The position numbers were made by a program, and so were the translations under genes. From the NCBI GenBank assembly GCA_964511535.1, contig CAZEFW010000036.1:1-61704 (forward strand): a DNA stretch of 61,704 bases, read 5' to 3'. Positions 49,180-59,993 of the stretch are shown here, piece by piece (within the stretch, counting starts at the first letter, position 1; each line of letters starts with the position of its first letter). The notes beneath the pieces are model-generated. The model saw only the letters and a list, made by a program, of their open reading frames with translations, made no database searches and was not told where the DNA came from. This stretch comes from CAZCFB01 sp964511535. Its GTDB lineage: Bacteria; Myxococcota_A; Polyangia; GCA-2747355; CAZCFB01.

Positions 49180-51210
49180 CTACCGCGACTTGGCGCGCTC
49201 CACGCGGACCGAGCGGCCGTTGAAGTCCTCGCCGGCGATGCCGTCGAGCACCTTCTGCTCAACCTCGGCGGCGATGTTGACGAAGGAGAAGGCCTCCTTG
49301 AGGTCCACGCGATGGACCTGGTCCACGTCCACGCCCGCCTTCTCGGCTATGAAGCTGCTCAGGTCATCCCGGCTGGCGCCGGTGCGCACGCCGACGTTGA
49401 TGAACAGCCGCACCTGATCCTCGGGCGCCTCGCGAGAGCCGCGATCCCCCCGATCCACCAGGTCGTACTGCTCGCGCTCACCGTCGGGCATGTCGAAGGA
49501 GCCGCCCCTGTGAGTCCGGGTGCGCTTGCGATCATGGTCCCGATCGCGACCTCTCCCGCGATCACGGTCGCGGCCTCTCCCGCGATCACGGTCGCGACCT
49601 CGGCCCCGATCCCGGTCCCGCCCCCGACCCCGACCCCGATCCCGGTCCCGGCCCCGACCCCGGTCGCTCTCCCGCCTGCGATCGCGGTAGTCGCCCTCGT
49701 CCGCACGCTCCTGGCGGGGCGGCGGCGGCTCGGGCATGGGCATCTCCTTGAGCACGGCGTGGATCTTGTCGAAATCGTCCAGGGCGGCGCCCAGGGTGAG
49801 GGCCACAAGCCGCTCGCCGCCCAGGGTGCTCCACAGGCGCCGGGCCAGGCTGCGCAGCTCCTCGGAGGGCTCGCGCTGCTCGAACAGGTCCAACAGTTTC
49901 TGCATGCGGCCCGCCTCGTCCCGGGCCTGGACCTCGTCGGCGGACGGCAGGTGGCGCTCCTCGGGGAAGATCTTGTGGATCAGCTTGAGGTAGTAAAAGC
50001 TGCCCAGCTCCCGCGGGGAGATGAGGGACACGGCGCGCCCTGACTTGCCCGCGCGGCCGGTGCGTCCGGTGCGGTGCACGTACACGTCGGCCGACTCGGG
50101 GAAGGCGTAGTTGATCACGTGGCTCAGCTCCGGCAGGTCGATGCCCCGGGCCGCCACGTCGGTGGCCACCAGGTACTGAAGCTCGCCCTTGCGCATGCGG
50201 CCCATGACGCGCTCTCGCTCGTTCTGACTCAGGTCGCTGGAGATGCCGCGGGCGTTGTAGCCCTTTTTGGCCAGCTGCTCCGCGACCGAGGCGGTGTCAT
50301 CCCGGGTGTTGCAGAAGATGAGCGCCAGGTTCGGCTTCTCGTAGTCGAGCACCTGCACCAGATCGTCCATGCGGTTGCCGCCGCTGACCAGGTAGTAGAG
50401 GTGGTCGATCTCGCGCACGCCGATGAAGTCCTCCGACAGCAGGATCGACTCCGGCTCCTTCATGTAGCGGTCGGCGATTTTCTTGATGTCGTCGGGGATG
50501 GTGGCCGAAAAGAGGAAGGTCTGCCGCTCCTCGGGCATGGCGTCGAGGATCTTGCTGATCTCCTCCAGGAAGCCCATGGAGAGCATCTCGTCGCCCTCGT
50601 CCAGCACCAGCAGCTTGACCTTGTCGGTCTTGAAGTTCTTGCGCCGGATATGGTCCAGCACGCGCCCGGGGGTGCCCACCACCAGGTGGACGCCGGCGCG
50701 CAGCGCCTTGGTCTGGGGCTCCATGGAGGCGCCGCCATAGACCGGCACCATCTTCACCGGGCTGTTGGCGCTGAGCCGCTCGATCTCCTTGCACACCTGG
50801 ATCGCCAGCTCGCGGGTGGGCGAGAGCACCAGGGCCTGGGTCTCGTCACGGTCGGTGTCGATGAGCTGCTGCACCATGGGGATACCGAAGGCGGCGGTCT
50901 TGCCGCTGCCGGTACGGCTCTGCACCAGCAGGTCTTTGCCTTCCAGGGCGAGGGGGATCGTGGCGGCCTGCACGTCCAACAGCCCCTTGAAGCCCATGTC
51001 GGTCATGGCCTGGACCAGCTCCGGCTTCAGGTCCAGCTCCTCGAAGGTCGCGGCGGGCGCCGCGGTCTCGGCCGCGGTCTCGGTCTCGGCCTCGGTCTCG
51101 GTGGCGGCCTCGGTCTCGGTCTCGGTCTCGGCCGGTGCCTCTGTCTCGGTCTCGGTAGTCTTTTCGGTCACTGATTCATCCTCGGAATTTTGGGTCTTTT
51201 CGTCACTCAT
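49180..51210 (-). CDS. DEAD-box ATP-dependent RNA helicase with C-terminal RNA-binding domain
   Basis: A 676-residue helicase of the CsdA/DeaD type that unwinds structured RNA in ribosome assembly or cold adaptation. Residues 1-53 are a Glu/Thr/Ala-rich low-complexity tail. The core contains a Q motif (FEELDLKPELVQAM), Walker A SRTGSGKT at 98-105, PTRELA, motif II as DEGD (204-207) instead of DEAD, SAT at 235-237 and HRTGRTGRAG. After the core comes an Arg/Asp/Gly repeat (about 500-580, encoded by a 24-bp-like tandem at 49540-49680), then a DbpA-type RNA-binding domain to the end (FINVGVRTGASRDDL; GRSVRVERAKSR). ATG at 51210; AGGA lies 12 bases upstream. Confidence 0.92.
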   Translation of the reverse strand: MSDEKTQNSEDESVTEKTTETETEAPAETETETEAATETEAETETAAETAAPAATFEELDLKPELVQAMTDMGFKGLLDVQAATIPLALEGKDLLVQSRTGSGKTAAFGIPMVQQLIDTDRDETQALVLSPTRELAIQVCKEIERLSANSPVKMVPVYGGASMEPQTKALRAGVHLVVGTPGRVLDHIRRKNFKTDKVKLLVLDEGDEMLSMGFLEEISKILDAMPEERQTFLFSATIPDDIKKIADRYMKEPESILLSEDFIGVREIDHLYYLVSGGNRMDDLVQVLDYEKPNLALIFCNTRDDTASVAEQLAKKGYNARGISSDLSQNERERVMGRMRKGELQYLVATDVAARGIDLPELSHVINYAFPESADVYVHRTGRTGRAGKSGRAVSLISPRELGSFYYLKLIHKIFPEERHLPSADEVQARDEAGRMQKLLDLFEQREPSEELRSLARRLWSTLGGERLVALTLGAALDDFDKIHAVLKEMPMPEPPPPRQERADEGDYRDRRRESDRGRGRDRDRGRGRGRDRDRGRGRDRDRGRGRDRDRGRGRDRDHDRKRTRTHRGGSFDMPDGEREQYDLVDRGDRGSREAPEDQVRLFINVGVRTGASRDDLSSFIAEKAGVDVDQVHRVDLKEAFSFVNIAAEVEQKVLDGIAGEDFNGRSVRVERAKSR

Positions 51211-51251
51211 GGCCGGTATACATCCTACTTTCGAGGGGTTTAGTCAACAGA

Positions 51252-51272
51252 AGTCGGTAGTCGGTGGTCGGC
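51252..51272. repeat. Short heptamer array (AGTCGGT)
   Basis: AGTCGGT twice and GGTCGGC once, upstream of the helicase gene. GTAGTCGG and CAGTCGG occur again within the next 60 bases. Confidence 0.55.
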
Positions 51273-51300
51273 GCACGACAGGGCAGTGGGCGCGGGTGTC

Positions 51301-51316
51301 CCCCCGTAGTCGGGGG
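51301..51316 (-). terminator. Hairpin after the lipoprotein pair
   Basis: CCCCCG (51301-51306) and CGGGGG (51311-51316) flank TAGT, about 30 bases beyond the stop of the minus-strand lipoprotein gene and before the helicase promoter region. No T-run follows. Confidence 0.45.
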
Positions 51317-51344
51317 CCGGGCATCCGCAGTCGGCGCTCCGCCG

Positions 51345-53117
51345 CTACGGGGCGGGCAGCAGCAGGGAGAAGCTGCCGTCCTTGCCCGTCAGATCGCTGG
51401 CGCGAAGCTCGGCGCGCTTGGTCTGGTGGGTGTCGTAGATCAGCTCGTAGACCTCCACCTTCGCGCCGGAGAGGCCCTTGCCCGCCGGGTCCACCACGCC
51501 CCCGGCCAGCACCCGCGCGGCGGGCAGGGTGAATACCACGCCCCCCAGATCGCCGGAGATGCTCTTGTTCGGGATGGTGTAGATCGGCAGCCCCTTGCCC
51601 AGGGGCGGCGTGACCCGGAAGTTGTAGCTCCCCGGCTCCACCGCCAGGGTGAACATGCCGAGGCTGTCGGTGCTGGTGCTTGTCTGGGCGATGGGCAGGG
51701 CCGCGCCGCCCGGCTGAGAGGCGATGCCGTTGGCCTCCACCAGCGCGCCAGCCACGGCCAGGCCCTGCCGCGTGACCACCTTGCCCGCCAGCTTGAAGCG
51801 CGGCTTGAGCTGCATGGCGGCCAGGATGCCGTCCCCGGGGCCCACCTCCACCTTCGGCATGTGCACGCCGGCGTAGGGGCTGGTGGCGGGGCTCGAGATG
51901 GTCACGGCGTACTCCTGGTTCTTGGCCGCCGTGCCGGGCAGCAGGGGGAGCATCACCGTGCCCTCGCTGTTGGTGATGCCTGTGCGCTCGTAGGTCGCCT
52001 TGCAGGAGCTGAACCCGTCGCTGGGCGGCACCTTGGAGAACTTCATGGAGAACTTCACCGTGGCCCCGGCCACGGCCGCGCCCTCGGCGGTGCCGTCCTT
52101 GCCGCGCACCTTGATCTTGTAATACTTGGGCAGCCGGAAGGCGGGCAGCCGCAGGTCACCCAGCGTCTGGACCGCGGTGGCGCCCGAGTAGATGCCGAGC
52201 ACCATGTCGTCGCAGGTCACCGTGGGCACCGGGATGCCCCCGGCAGCGCTCTCAACCCGCAGCGCGTAGCGCAGCCCACCCGTGGGCATGGTCCCGCCGG
52301 CGGGCACCCTGAAGGAGAACTCGCCGGTGCCAGGGTCGGTGGTGCCGAGGGTGGACAGGTGGAACCCGTTGCTCTGGTAGGCGCGCACGCGGACCCAGGC
52401 CCGCAGCAGGTTCTCCTTCTTCTTGCGCTCCGCCTCGGGCAGCGTCATGTCCTGCAGCTGCTGGTCGGGCAGGGCGTTGCCGGTGGCGTCGAGCACCTTG
52501 CCGGTCACCTTCACGGTGCGGTCCTTGCCCTCGAGCACGAAGTCGCGCTTGGTGTGGTCGGCCAGCTTCACGCCTGAAACCACCAGCGGCGGGTAGTCCT
52601 TGTCGTGGGGCTCCGAGGGGGAGACCAGGAATGTGTAGCTGTGCCCCTGGGTCAACCAGAGCAGGTAAGAGCCCGGCGCGCGCTTCTGCTCCTGCTTCTG
52701 CGCGGTGCTGGCGCTGACCTGGACCCGGGGCCGCCCGGGCAGCAGGGAGTCACGCCAGGCGGTGATGCGCGCGGGCACCACGCCGCCCTTGCTGTCCGAG
52801 GCGTACACCTTGCCCTCCAGGGAGATGGCTCGCGTCAGCTTCAGCTGCACCCGCCCGTCCTGGCCCAGCCCTGGCGCCTGGTACTCCTGGGCCACCCAGC
52901 CCTGGTTGTTGATGTTGGGCGGCCAGACCTCGAGGTCGGGCGCGCTCTTGACCACCGAGGTGCAGGTGTTGGTGGCGGTGACGCAGAGATAGCCTGCGCC
53001 GCACTCCGCGTCGATGACGCAGCTCCCGTCGGTGGCGGCGTCTTCGCCGCACCCGCCCCACAGCATGAGGGTCGCCGTGAGCGCCAGGGTCAGTCCATGT
53101 AATCTAAATCCGAACAT
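51345..53117 (-). CDS. Lipoprotein with repeated carboxypeptidase-regulatory-like beta domains
   Basis: A 590-residue lipoprotein; the signal ends LMLWGGCGED. A short four-Cys module follows (CVIDAECGAGYLCVTATNTC). The rest is a series of Ig-like beta domains of the carboxypeptidase-regulatory or CnaB type, visible as LKLTRAISLEGKVYAS, VTGKVLDATGNALPD, KFKLAGKV-type segments near 430 (LAGKVVTRQGLAVAGALVEAN) and ARVLAGGVVDPAGKGLSGAKVEVYEL near the C-terminus, where it ends with SFSLLLPAP. A surface or periplasmic structural role is likely. It starts 36 bases after the upstream small lipoprotein gene, so they probably form an operon. Confidence 0.78.
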   Translation of the reverse strand: MFGFRLHGLTLALTATLMLWGGCGEDAATDGSCVIDAECGAGYLCVTATNTCTSVVKSAPDLEVWPPNINNQGWVAQEYQAPGLGQDGRVQLKLTRAISLEGKVYASDSKGGVVPARITAWRDSLLPGRPRVQVSASTAQKQEQKRAPGSYLLWLTQGHSYTFLVSPSEPHDKDYPPLVVSGVKLADHTKRDFVLEGKDRTVKVTGKVLDATGNALPDQQLQDMTLPEAERKKKENLLRAWVRVRAYQSNGFHLSTLGTTDPGTGEFSFRVPAGGTMPTGGLRYALRVESAAGGIPVPTVTCDDMVLGIYSGATAVQTLGDLRLPAFRLPKYYKIKVRGKDGTAEGAAVAGATVKFSMKFSKVPPSDGFSSCKATYERTGITNSEGTVMLPLLPGTAAKNQEYAVTISSPATSPYAGVHMPKVEVGPGDGILAAMQLKPRFKLAGKVVTRQGLAVAGALVEANGIASQPGGAALPIAQTSTSTDSLGMFTLAVEPGSYNFRVTPPLGKGLPIYTIPNKSISGDLGGVVFTLPAARVLAGGVVDPAGKGLSGAKVEVYELIYDTHQTKRAELRASDLTGKDGSFSLLLPAP

Positions 53118-53153
53118 CTTATTGCTGCTTTATCCCTTCATTCTGCATGTTGC

Positions 53154-53699
53154 TCACGCTCCCCCGTCCGGCCCGGTGACCGGCGGGACGCACTTCAGCT
53201 CCCATATGACGCTGGTGCCCAGGGCTCCCTGCTGCACCACCCGAAGATCCGAGCCGCTGTCCACGAACCCGCCGTCGCTGACATACAGCTCCAGCAGGTG
53301 TGCGCCCAGCACCGAGTCCACCAGCTGATCGCACAGGCCGCTGATGGTGAAGAGCTTGGATTGCAGCTCCTCTCCCCCCGGCGTCACCGAGCTGGAGATG
53401 GGCACGACCTTGTCGTACTTGCGGTCCAGGAAGATGCGCAGGGTGAGCGCCTGCCGGTCCGGGTCCTGAAGCGCCACGTTGAAGGTGGCCACCTTTTGCT
53501 GGTTGTGGTCGAAGGCGCCGGGCCGCGGAGTGGTGCTGGCGGTGATCACTGACGGCGCGCGATTTTCGCCACCGTCGGCGACCTCCTGGAGCCGGGGCGG
53601 GATGACACATCCCGAGAGGGTGGTTGTTGTCAGGCCAAGCATTAGCATTTTCAACACGATGCACGCATCTTTGGGTAAATTATGCATCGGTCGTGCCAC
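53154..53699 (-). CDS. Small lipoprotein, unknown function
   Basis: A 181-residue lipoprotein. The start is uncertain: GTG at 53699, ATG at 53687, or an ATG nearer the signal core (MLMLGLTTTTLSGC). None has a strong ribosome binding site. The lipobox is LSGC, giving a mature protein beginning CVIPPRLQEVADGG. The rest has beta-type strands (QKVATFNVALQDPDRQALTLRIFLD; GAHLLELYVSDGGFV) reminiscent of an Ig-like fold, and it ends CVPPVTGPDGGA. It lies directly upstream of the large regulatory-domain lipoprotein and is probably cotranscribed with it. Confidence 0.65.
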   Translation of the reverse strand: MARPMHNLPKDACIVLKMLMLGLTTTTLSGCVIPPRLQEVADGGENRAPSVITASTTPRPGAFDHNQQKVATFNVALQDPDRQALTLRIFLDRKYDKVVPISSSVTPGGEELQSKLFTISGLCDQLVDSVLGAHLLELYVSDGGFVDSGSDLRVVQQGALGTSVIWELKCVPPVTGPDGGA

Positions 53700-53742
53700 T
53701 CATCCCGGATCTCAACAACCTTCCGGGATCCAATAACAAACC

Positions 53743-53771
53743 AGGATACTCCTCGATTTCGAACCGGGCAA
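53743..53771 (-). promoter_or_regulatory. Possible promoter for the lipoprotein pair
   Basis: On the minus strand TTGCCC (53766-53771) and TATCCT (53743-53748) are 17 bases apart. A dyad, ATCCCGG (53702-53708) with CCGGGAT (53723-53729), lies between this and the gene. The match to consensus is only partial. Confidence 0.3.
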
Positions 53772-53811
53772 AATACTGACACCCATGTCGCGGTGAGACA
53801 GCCACGCCCAT

Positions 53812-55617
53812 CTACCCCTTGCCCTCCCGCTGCCTGATATCCTCCTCGCGCTCCAGGTGGCGGAAGATGGTGCGCGGGTCGACGCCGAGATCTCGCGCGG
53901 TCTTGGTCCGGTTCCCGTTGTTCAGCGCCAAAACTTCATTGATATAGCTGCGTTGAAAGTTCTCTTTCGCCTGCGCCAGGGCCACGATGGGGGGCAGCAC
54001 GTCAGGCGTCAGGTCCAGGTCTTCGGGTCCGAGCAGCGCCTTGTCCGCCAACACCACCGCCTTCTTGATGTGATTCTCCAGCTGCCGGATGTTGCCGGGC
54101 CAGTGGTACTTCTTGATGGCGATGACCGCGTTGGGCGAAAAGCCCCTCACCTTGGCGCCGTACTCCTCGGCGAACTTGTGCAGGAAGTACTTGGCGATGA
54201 CCAGGATGTCCTCGCCGCGCTCCTTGAGCGGCGGCAAGTGAATGTTGACCACGTTGAGCCGGTAATAGAGGTCCTCACGGAAGCGACCCTCGCGGATCTC
54301 CGTCTCCAGCTCCTTGTTGGTCGCGGCCAGCACGCGGATGTCAACATGCTCGGTGCGCGTGTCGCCCACCTTGACCACGGTCTTCTCCTGCAGCGCGCGC
54401 AGCAGCTTGACCTGCAGCGCCAGGGGCAGCTCGCCGATCTCGTCCAGAAAGAGCGTGCCGCCGCTGGCCGCCTGGAATTTGCCCCGCTTGGTGGCCACCG
54501 CGCCGGTGAACGCGCCCTTGACATGGCCGAACAGCTCGCTCTCCAGCAGGTTCTCGGGGATCGCCCCGCAGTTGATGGTGATGAAGGGCCCGCGCGCTCG
54601 CGATGAGCGCAGGTGGGTCTCCGAGGCGATGAGCTCCTTGCCGGTGCCCGTCTCGCCAGTGATGAGCACCGAGATGTCGGTGGTGGCCACCTTCTCCACC
54701 TTCTTGAACACGGCGAGCATGGCATCGCAGGCGCCGATGATGCGGCCGAAGCGCTCGGCCTCCAGCCGCTCGCGCAGCCCGCGGCTCTCCACCTGCAGCT
54801 CGTTGATCAGGATGGCGTTCTTGATGATCAGCGAAGCCTGGGCGGCGAAGATGGTGAGCACCTCCAGCGCCTGCTCCTCGAACAGCTCGACGACGTTGTC
54901 GTTGCCCACGTAGATCAGCCCCATCAGGCTGTCCTTGTCCATCAGCGGCACGCACATCACGGAGCAGAGCTTCAGGTTCACCACCGACAGCGAGTCGGAG
55001 AACTCCTCGTCATTCAGGGCGTCGGAGATGATGAGCGGCTTTCGGGTGCGCACCACCTTGGTGATGATGGAGTCGGACAGCTGCTCCACCGCGTCACCGA
55101 CGTTCTCCGCGCGCAGGTTGCGGGCCACCTTCACCCGCAGCTCGTTGCCCTCCATCAGGATCAGGAACCCCTTGTCCGCGTTGGTCACCTCGATCACCGC
55201 GTCCATCAACTCGTCGAGCAGCTCGGTCAGCTCGTAATGTCCAAGCAGCTTGGACGAGAAGAGGAACAGCTTGTGGTAGGGCGGCAGCTCCACGGCGGTC
55301 TTGGCCGCGTCGTTGTCGGTGACCATGTCGTCGTAGACCGAGAAGTGCAGCTCGGTCTCGCCCAGGGTGACCACATCGCCGTGGGCCAGATCATGCTTCT
55401 TCCGGCGCTTGCCGTTGATGCTCATCTTGTTGTGGCGGGTCACCGGCGCCAGGTGGAACACCCTGCCGTCGAAGCGGATGTGGCAGTGGCCCGAGGCCAC
55501 GTTGCCGTCCGGCACCACCACATCGCAGTCCGGGGACCGCCCGATGGAGGTGATCTTCTTGTAAAGGTGGTAGACCGCCTCGGTCTCGCCATCCTTGATT
55601 ACCTTGAGGGTGGGCAT
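53812..55617 (-). CDS. FHA-GAF-sigma54 activator with Fis-type DNA-binding domain
   Basis: A 601-residue enhancer-binding protein that activates sigma54-dependent promoters. Order: an FHA phosphothreonine-binding domain (about 1-95, TSIGRSPDCDVVV and SGHCHI); a GAF sensor domain (about 120-270, DKGFLILM); an AAA+ sigma54-interaction domain (about 290-525) with Walker A GETGTGKE, the sigma54-contacting GAFTGA loop, Walker B GGTLFLDEIGEL and the R-finger region; and a C-terminal HTH (RTKTARDLGVDPRTIFRHLE). No receiver domain is present, so FHA and GAF must be the inputs. GAGGAG overlaps the upstream stop and lies nine bases before this ATG. It is the last gene of a kinase-TPR-activator operon; the kinase is a plausible source of the phosphothreonine bound by FHA. 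Confidence 0.95.
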   Translation of the reverse strand: MPTLKVIKDGETEAVYHLYKKITSIGRSPDCDVVVPDGNVASGHCHIRFDGRVFHLAPVTRHNKMSINGKRRKKHDLAHGDVVTLGETELHFSVYDDMVTDNDAAKTAVELPPYHKLFLFSSKLLGHYELTELLDELMDAVIEVTNADKGFLILMEGNELRVKVARNLRAENVGDAVEQLSDSIITKVVRTRKPLIISDALNDEEFSDSLSVVNLKLCSVMCVPLMDKDSLMGLIYVGNDNVVELFEEQALEVLTIFAAQASLIIKNAILINELQVESRGLRERLEAERFGRIIGACDAMLAVFKKVEKVATTDISVLITGETGTGKELIASETHLRSSRARGPFITINCGAIPENLLESELFGHVKGAFTGAVATKRGKFQAASGGTLFLDEIGELPLALQVKLLRALQEKTVVKVGDTRTEHVDIRVLAATNKELETEIREGRFREDLYYRLNVVNIHLPPLKERGEDILVIAKYFLHKFAEEYGAKVRGFSPNAVIAIKKYHWPGNIRQLENHIKKAVVLADKALLGPEDLDLTPDVLPPIVALAQAKENFQRSYINEVLALNNGNRTKTARDLGVDPRTIFRHLEREEDIRQREGKG

Positions 55618-55630
55618 TGCACTTTACTCC

Positions 55631-56568
55631 TCAGAAGCTGAAGCCCAGGTTGAGGCCCGCGCCGTGCTGCCCCACCGCAGGGGCGAGCAGCAGGCGTGAA
55701 CCTGTCTTGTTCGATTTCGTCTTCTTCTTGCTGTCGCCGCCACGGTCCGGCTTGCGCTCGATCCAGCGCTCGGTGACGGTCTCCGCCTCGTAGTGCACGA
55801 TGGCGTCGATGATCCCGTAAGCCACGAGGCCGAGGGCGGCGCCGCCGGCGACGATCTGGGTGTAGCGCAGGCCTTGAGCCGTGGCGCTCTCTCCGGAGTT
55901 GTAGGTGCCGTCGGGGTAGCCGAAGCGCTGGCCCAGGTAGGTGCCGAGGCTCAGGGCGCCGAGGCCGAGCTGCATGCCGAGCAGGACGAACCCCTTGTTG
56001 TGGTGGCCGTTCTGGAACTGGCCCGCGCCCAGGGGGGCCAGGTTGATCCAGAAATTGCGGCGCACGACGGTGCGCACCAGCTTGTGCGTCCGGCAGAGCC
56101 GGGCCTCCTCGCTCTCGGCGTCACGCTTGAGCGCCTCCTGCTGCTGGCGCCGCAGCTCCTCCTGGCGCTGGCGCTGGCGGATCCGCTCCAGGCGCTCGGC
56201 GTTGCGCCGCTTGACCTCCTCGAACAGCTCCACCGCGCTGGCCGGATCCACCAGGGGATCGAGCTGAAAATTCGGCCGCGCGGCCAGGATGGCGAGGAAC
56301 TGCCGCTCCGCCTCCTCCTTGTCCTGCTCGAACAGGTAGCTCAGCCCCAGCAGCTTGCGCGCCCGCAGCGCCTCGTCCTGGCTCGCCAGGGTGATGCGCG
56401 GGTAGATCAGGGGGCGCAGCAGCTCGATGGCGGCCCGGTACTCTCCCCGGTCATACGCGCGCCCGCCCTCGGTGAGGTCCTCCTCCGGCGTGCCGGCGCG
56501 GCATGGCAGCGCCAGCAGCAGCAGGGCCACGCTCGCCGCGGCGGCCAGGAGGTGATGATGCCGTCCGC

Positions 56569-56572
<4 letters not shown>
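55631..56572 (-). CDS. Exported TPR-like protein with hydrophobic C-terminal half
   Basis: A 313-residue protein. The GTG start overlaps the stop of the kinase gene (GTGA), so it is translationally coupled. A signal peptide (LLAAAASVALLLLALPCRAG) is followed by a TPR-like part (EGGRAYDRGEYRAAIELLRPL; LLGLSYLFEQDKEEAERQFLAILAARPNF), a charged coiled-coil-like stretch of Gln/Arg/Glu (about 125-155) and a region with two or three hydrophobic segments rich in Gly (GKGFVLLGMQLGLGALSLG-like; AGGAALGLVAYGIIDAIV). A Lys-rich segment and a beta-like end (LGFSF) close it. The layout resembles DUF5683-like envelope proteins. Its place between a kinase and an activator suggests it is part of an envelope-sensing chain. 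Confidence 0.7.
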
Positions 56573-58377
<1,805 letters not shown>

Positions 58378-58508
58378 TGCTGGTTGCGCTCCTGCCTCCT
58401 CGCTTCGGGCCGCCGGTTAGCTCCTGGGCCACACTGACACAAATGTCATGACAAACCAGTGCGTTATGGCGCTCTCGTTCACCCGCGTGTTTCGGGCAAT
58501 AAGCAAGT

Positions 58509-58538
58509 ATTCTAGGTGTGATGGAGGAGTCTAAACAA
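58509..58538 (-). promoter_or_regulatory. Possible promoter of the kinase operon
   Basis: On the minus strand TTGTTT (58533-58538) and TAGAAT (58509-58514) are separated by 18 bases, about 130 bases upstream of the TTG start. The -10 hexamer matches consensus at five of six positions. Confidence 0.4.
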
Positions 58539-58588
58539 GCGGTATTGTATGAGGGTCTGACAAAAATTTCACGCATGAAAGCGGAAAA

Positions 58589-59917
58589 TCAGGCCGCGCT
58601 CGCTCCTCCGACGGTGCCCGAGAAAAAGGCACGCGCTTCGCCCATGAGATCCAGGCCGGGCGCCAGCTGACGCCCGACGCCCTCGACGATGCCCATGGCC
58701 ACGATGACCATGGTCAGCGCAGGCTGGACCTTCAGCTGGTGGCGGCGCATCAGACCGAGCAGCTCCAGCAGCACCGCCCCGAGGCTGGTGGTGGCGAGGC
58801 GGACGCTGTCGTAGCGTTGCAGCATCTGGGCGACGTCCTGCCGCAGCGCCTCGCCGGGCGTGGCATCGCGCGCGTCGCCTTCAAGCAGCGCCAGGGCCGC
58901 GCGGCAGACGCCGTCGACATCGCCGGCGAGCCATGCGCTCATCAGCCCCAGCATGGGCGCCTGCTGGGCTGGCTCAACCTGGCAGACCAGGCCGAGATCC
59001 ACCATGACCAGCCGGTCGCCCTGGACCATCATGTTGCCCGGGTGCAGGTCGGCGTGAACGAACCCGTGGGCGAAGACCATGCGCAGCAGCGCGCTGAACC
59101 CCGCGCGCGCCAGGCGAGCGCCCTCGTCCTCGTCCGCCTGGATATCCCGCAGCTTCTGCCCCTCGATGAACTCCATGCAGAGCACGCGGCGGGTGCACTT
59201 GCGCTCCATCAGCCGGGGCACCCCGATGGTGGCGTCTCCGTCGAAGTTGGCCGCGAAGCGGCGATTGTTTTCAGCCTCGATGCGCAGGTCGAGTTGGGCG
59301 CTGAGTGCGTCGCCGAACCGCTCCAACACCTCCACCGGGTTGAGCATGCGCAGGGCAGGGATCCAGCCGAGCAAACGCGCCGCCGGACGCATGAGCGCCA
59401 GGTCGAGAGCCACCTGCTGCTCCACGCCGGGGCGCAACACCTTCACCGCGGCCACGCGGCCATCCTGCAGCACCCCTCGGTGAACCTGGGCCACCGAGGC
59501 GCTGGCCACCGGGTAGGGGTCGATCTGGCGAAAGAGATCTTCTGGGGTCTGGCCGAGCTCCCGGGAGAGGGTGCTCCAGACGTCGGCATAGGGGAACGGA
59601 TCCACCCGGTCCTGGACCCGATCCAGCGCGCTGATCACATCCGGGTGGATCAGATCCGGGCGGGTGGAGAGGTACTGCGCGATCTTGACGAAGGTCGCGC
59701 CGAGCAGGCTGCAGATCCCGGCCAGGCCGCGGCCCAGGGCGGCGCGCCTGTCCGTCGCGGGGGCGCGCGTCACGCCGAGCCAGAGCCAGCGCAACGCCAG
59801 GGCGAGGCCCAGGGTGCCGAGAATCAGGGCGATCTCTGCCGCTCGCAGGGCGGCTCGGGTCAGGCGGACCATGGTCATGACATTGTACGGCATCAGCGGG
59901 TCGAGTCGTGCCAACAT
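58589..59917 (-). CDS. ABC1/UbiB-family atypical kinase
   Basis: A 442-residue protein of the UbiB/ADCK family, which supports ubiquinone or related lipid metabolism at the membrane. One hydrophobic segment (AAEIALILGTLGLALALRWLWLGV) is at about 26-50. The family signature KxGQ is altered to KIAQ at 78-81; the Ala-rich nucleotide loop is ASASVAQVH near 138-146, and the invariant Lys is in AAVKVL at 159. The catalytic block HADLHPGNMM near 283 and the metal-binding Asp in MVDLGL are present. The C-terminus has a hydrophobic tail. The gene reads away from the ribosomal-protein cluster. ATG at 59917, no strong ribosome binding site. Confidence 0.85.
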   Translation of the reverse strand: MLARLDPLMPYNVMTMVRLTRAALRAAEIALILGTLGLALALRWLWLGVTRAPATDRRAALGRGLAGICSLLGATFVKIAQYLSTRPDLIHPDVISALDRVQDRVDPFPYADVWSTLSRELGQTPEDLFRQIDPYPVASASVAQVHRGVLQDGRVAAVKVLRPGVEQQVALDLALMRPAARLLGWIPALRMLNPVEVLERFGDALSAQLDLRIEAENNRRFAANFDGDATIGVPRLMERKCTRRVLCMEFIEGQKLRDIQADEDEGARLARAGFSALLRMVFAHGFVHADLHPGNMMVQGDRLVMVDLGLVCQVEPAQQAPMLGLMSAWLAGDVDGVCRAALALLEGDARDATPGEALRQDVAQMLQRYDSVRLATTSLGAVLLELLGLMRRHQLKVQPALTMVIVAMGIVEGVGRQLAPGLDLMGEARAFFSGTVGGASAA

Positions 59918-59943
59918 CGCCGGATGAATGCGCTACAAAACCC

Positions 59944-59972
59944 TTGACATGCGGGCCGCTTCACATTAGTTA
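59944..59972 (+). promoter_or_regulatory. Promoter of tRNA-Val and the rpmI-rplT genes
   Basis: A perfect TTGACA at 59944-59949, a 17-base spacer and TAGTTA at 59967-59972, about 20 bases before the tRNA. Confidence 0.65.
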
Positions 59973-59993
59973 TCCCCCTGCTTTGGAGGTATT

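Noticed and set aside
49540..49680. Tandem repeat in the helicase gene as a possible mobile or regulatory element
   Set aside because: It is in frame and encodes the expected Arg/Asp/Gly-rich linker, so coding explains it.
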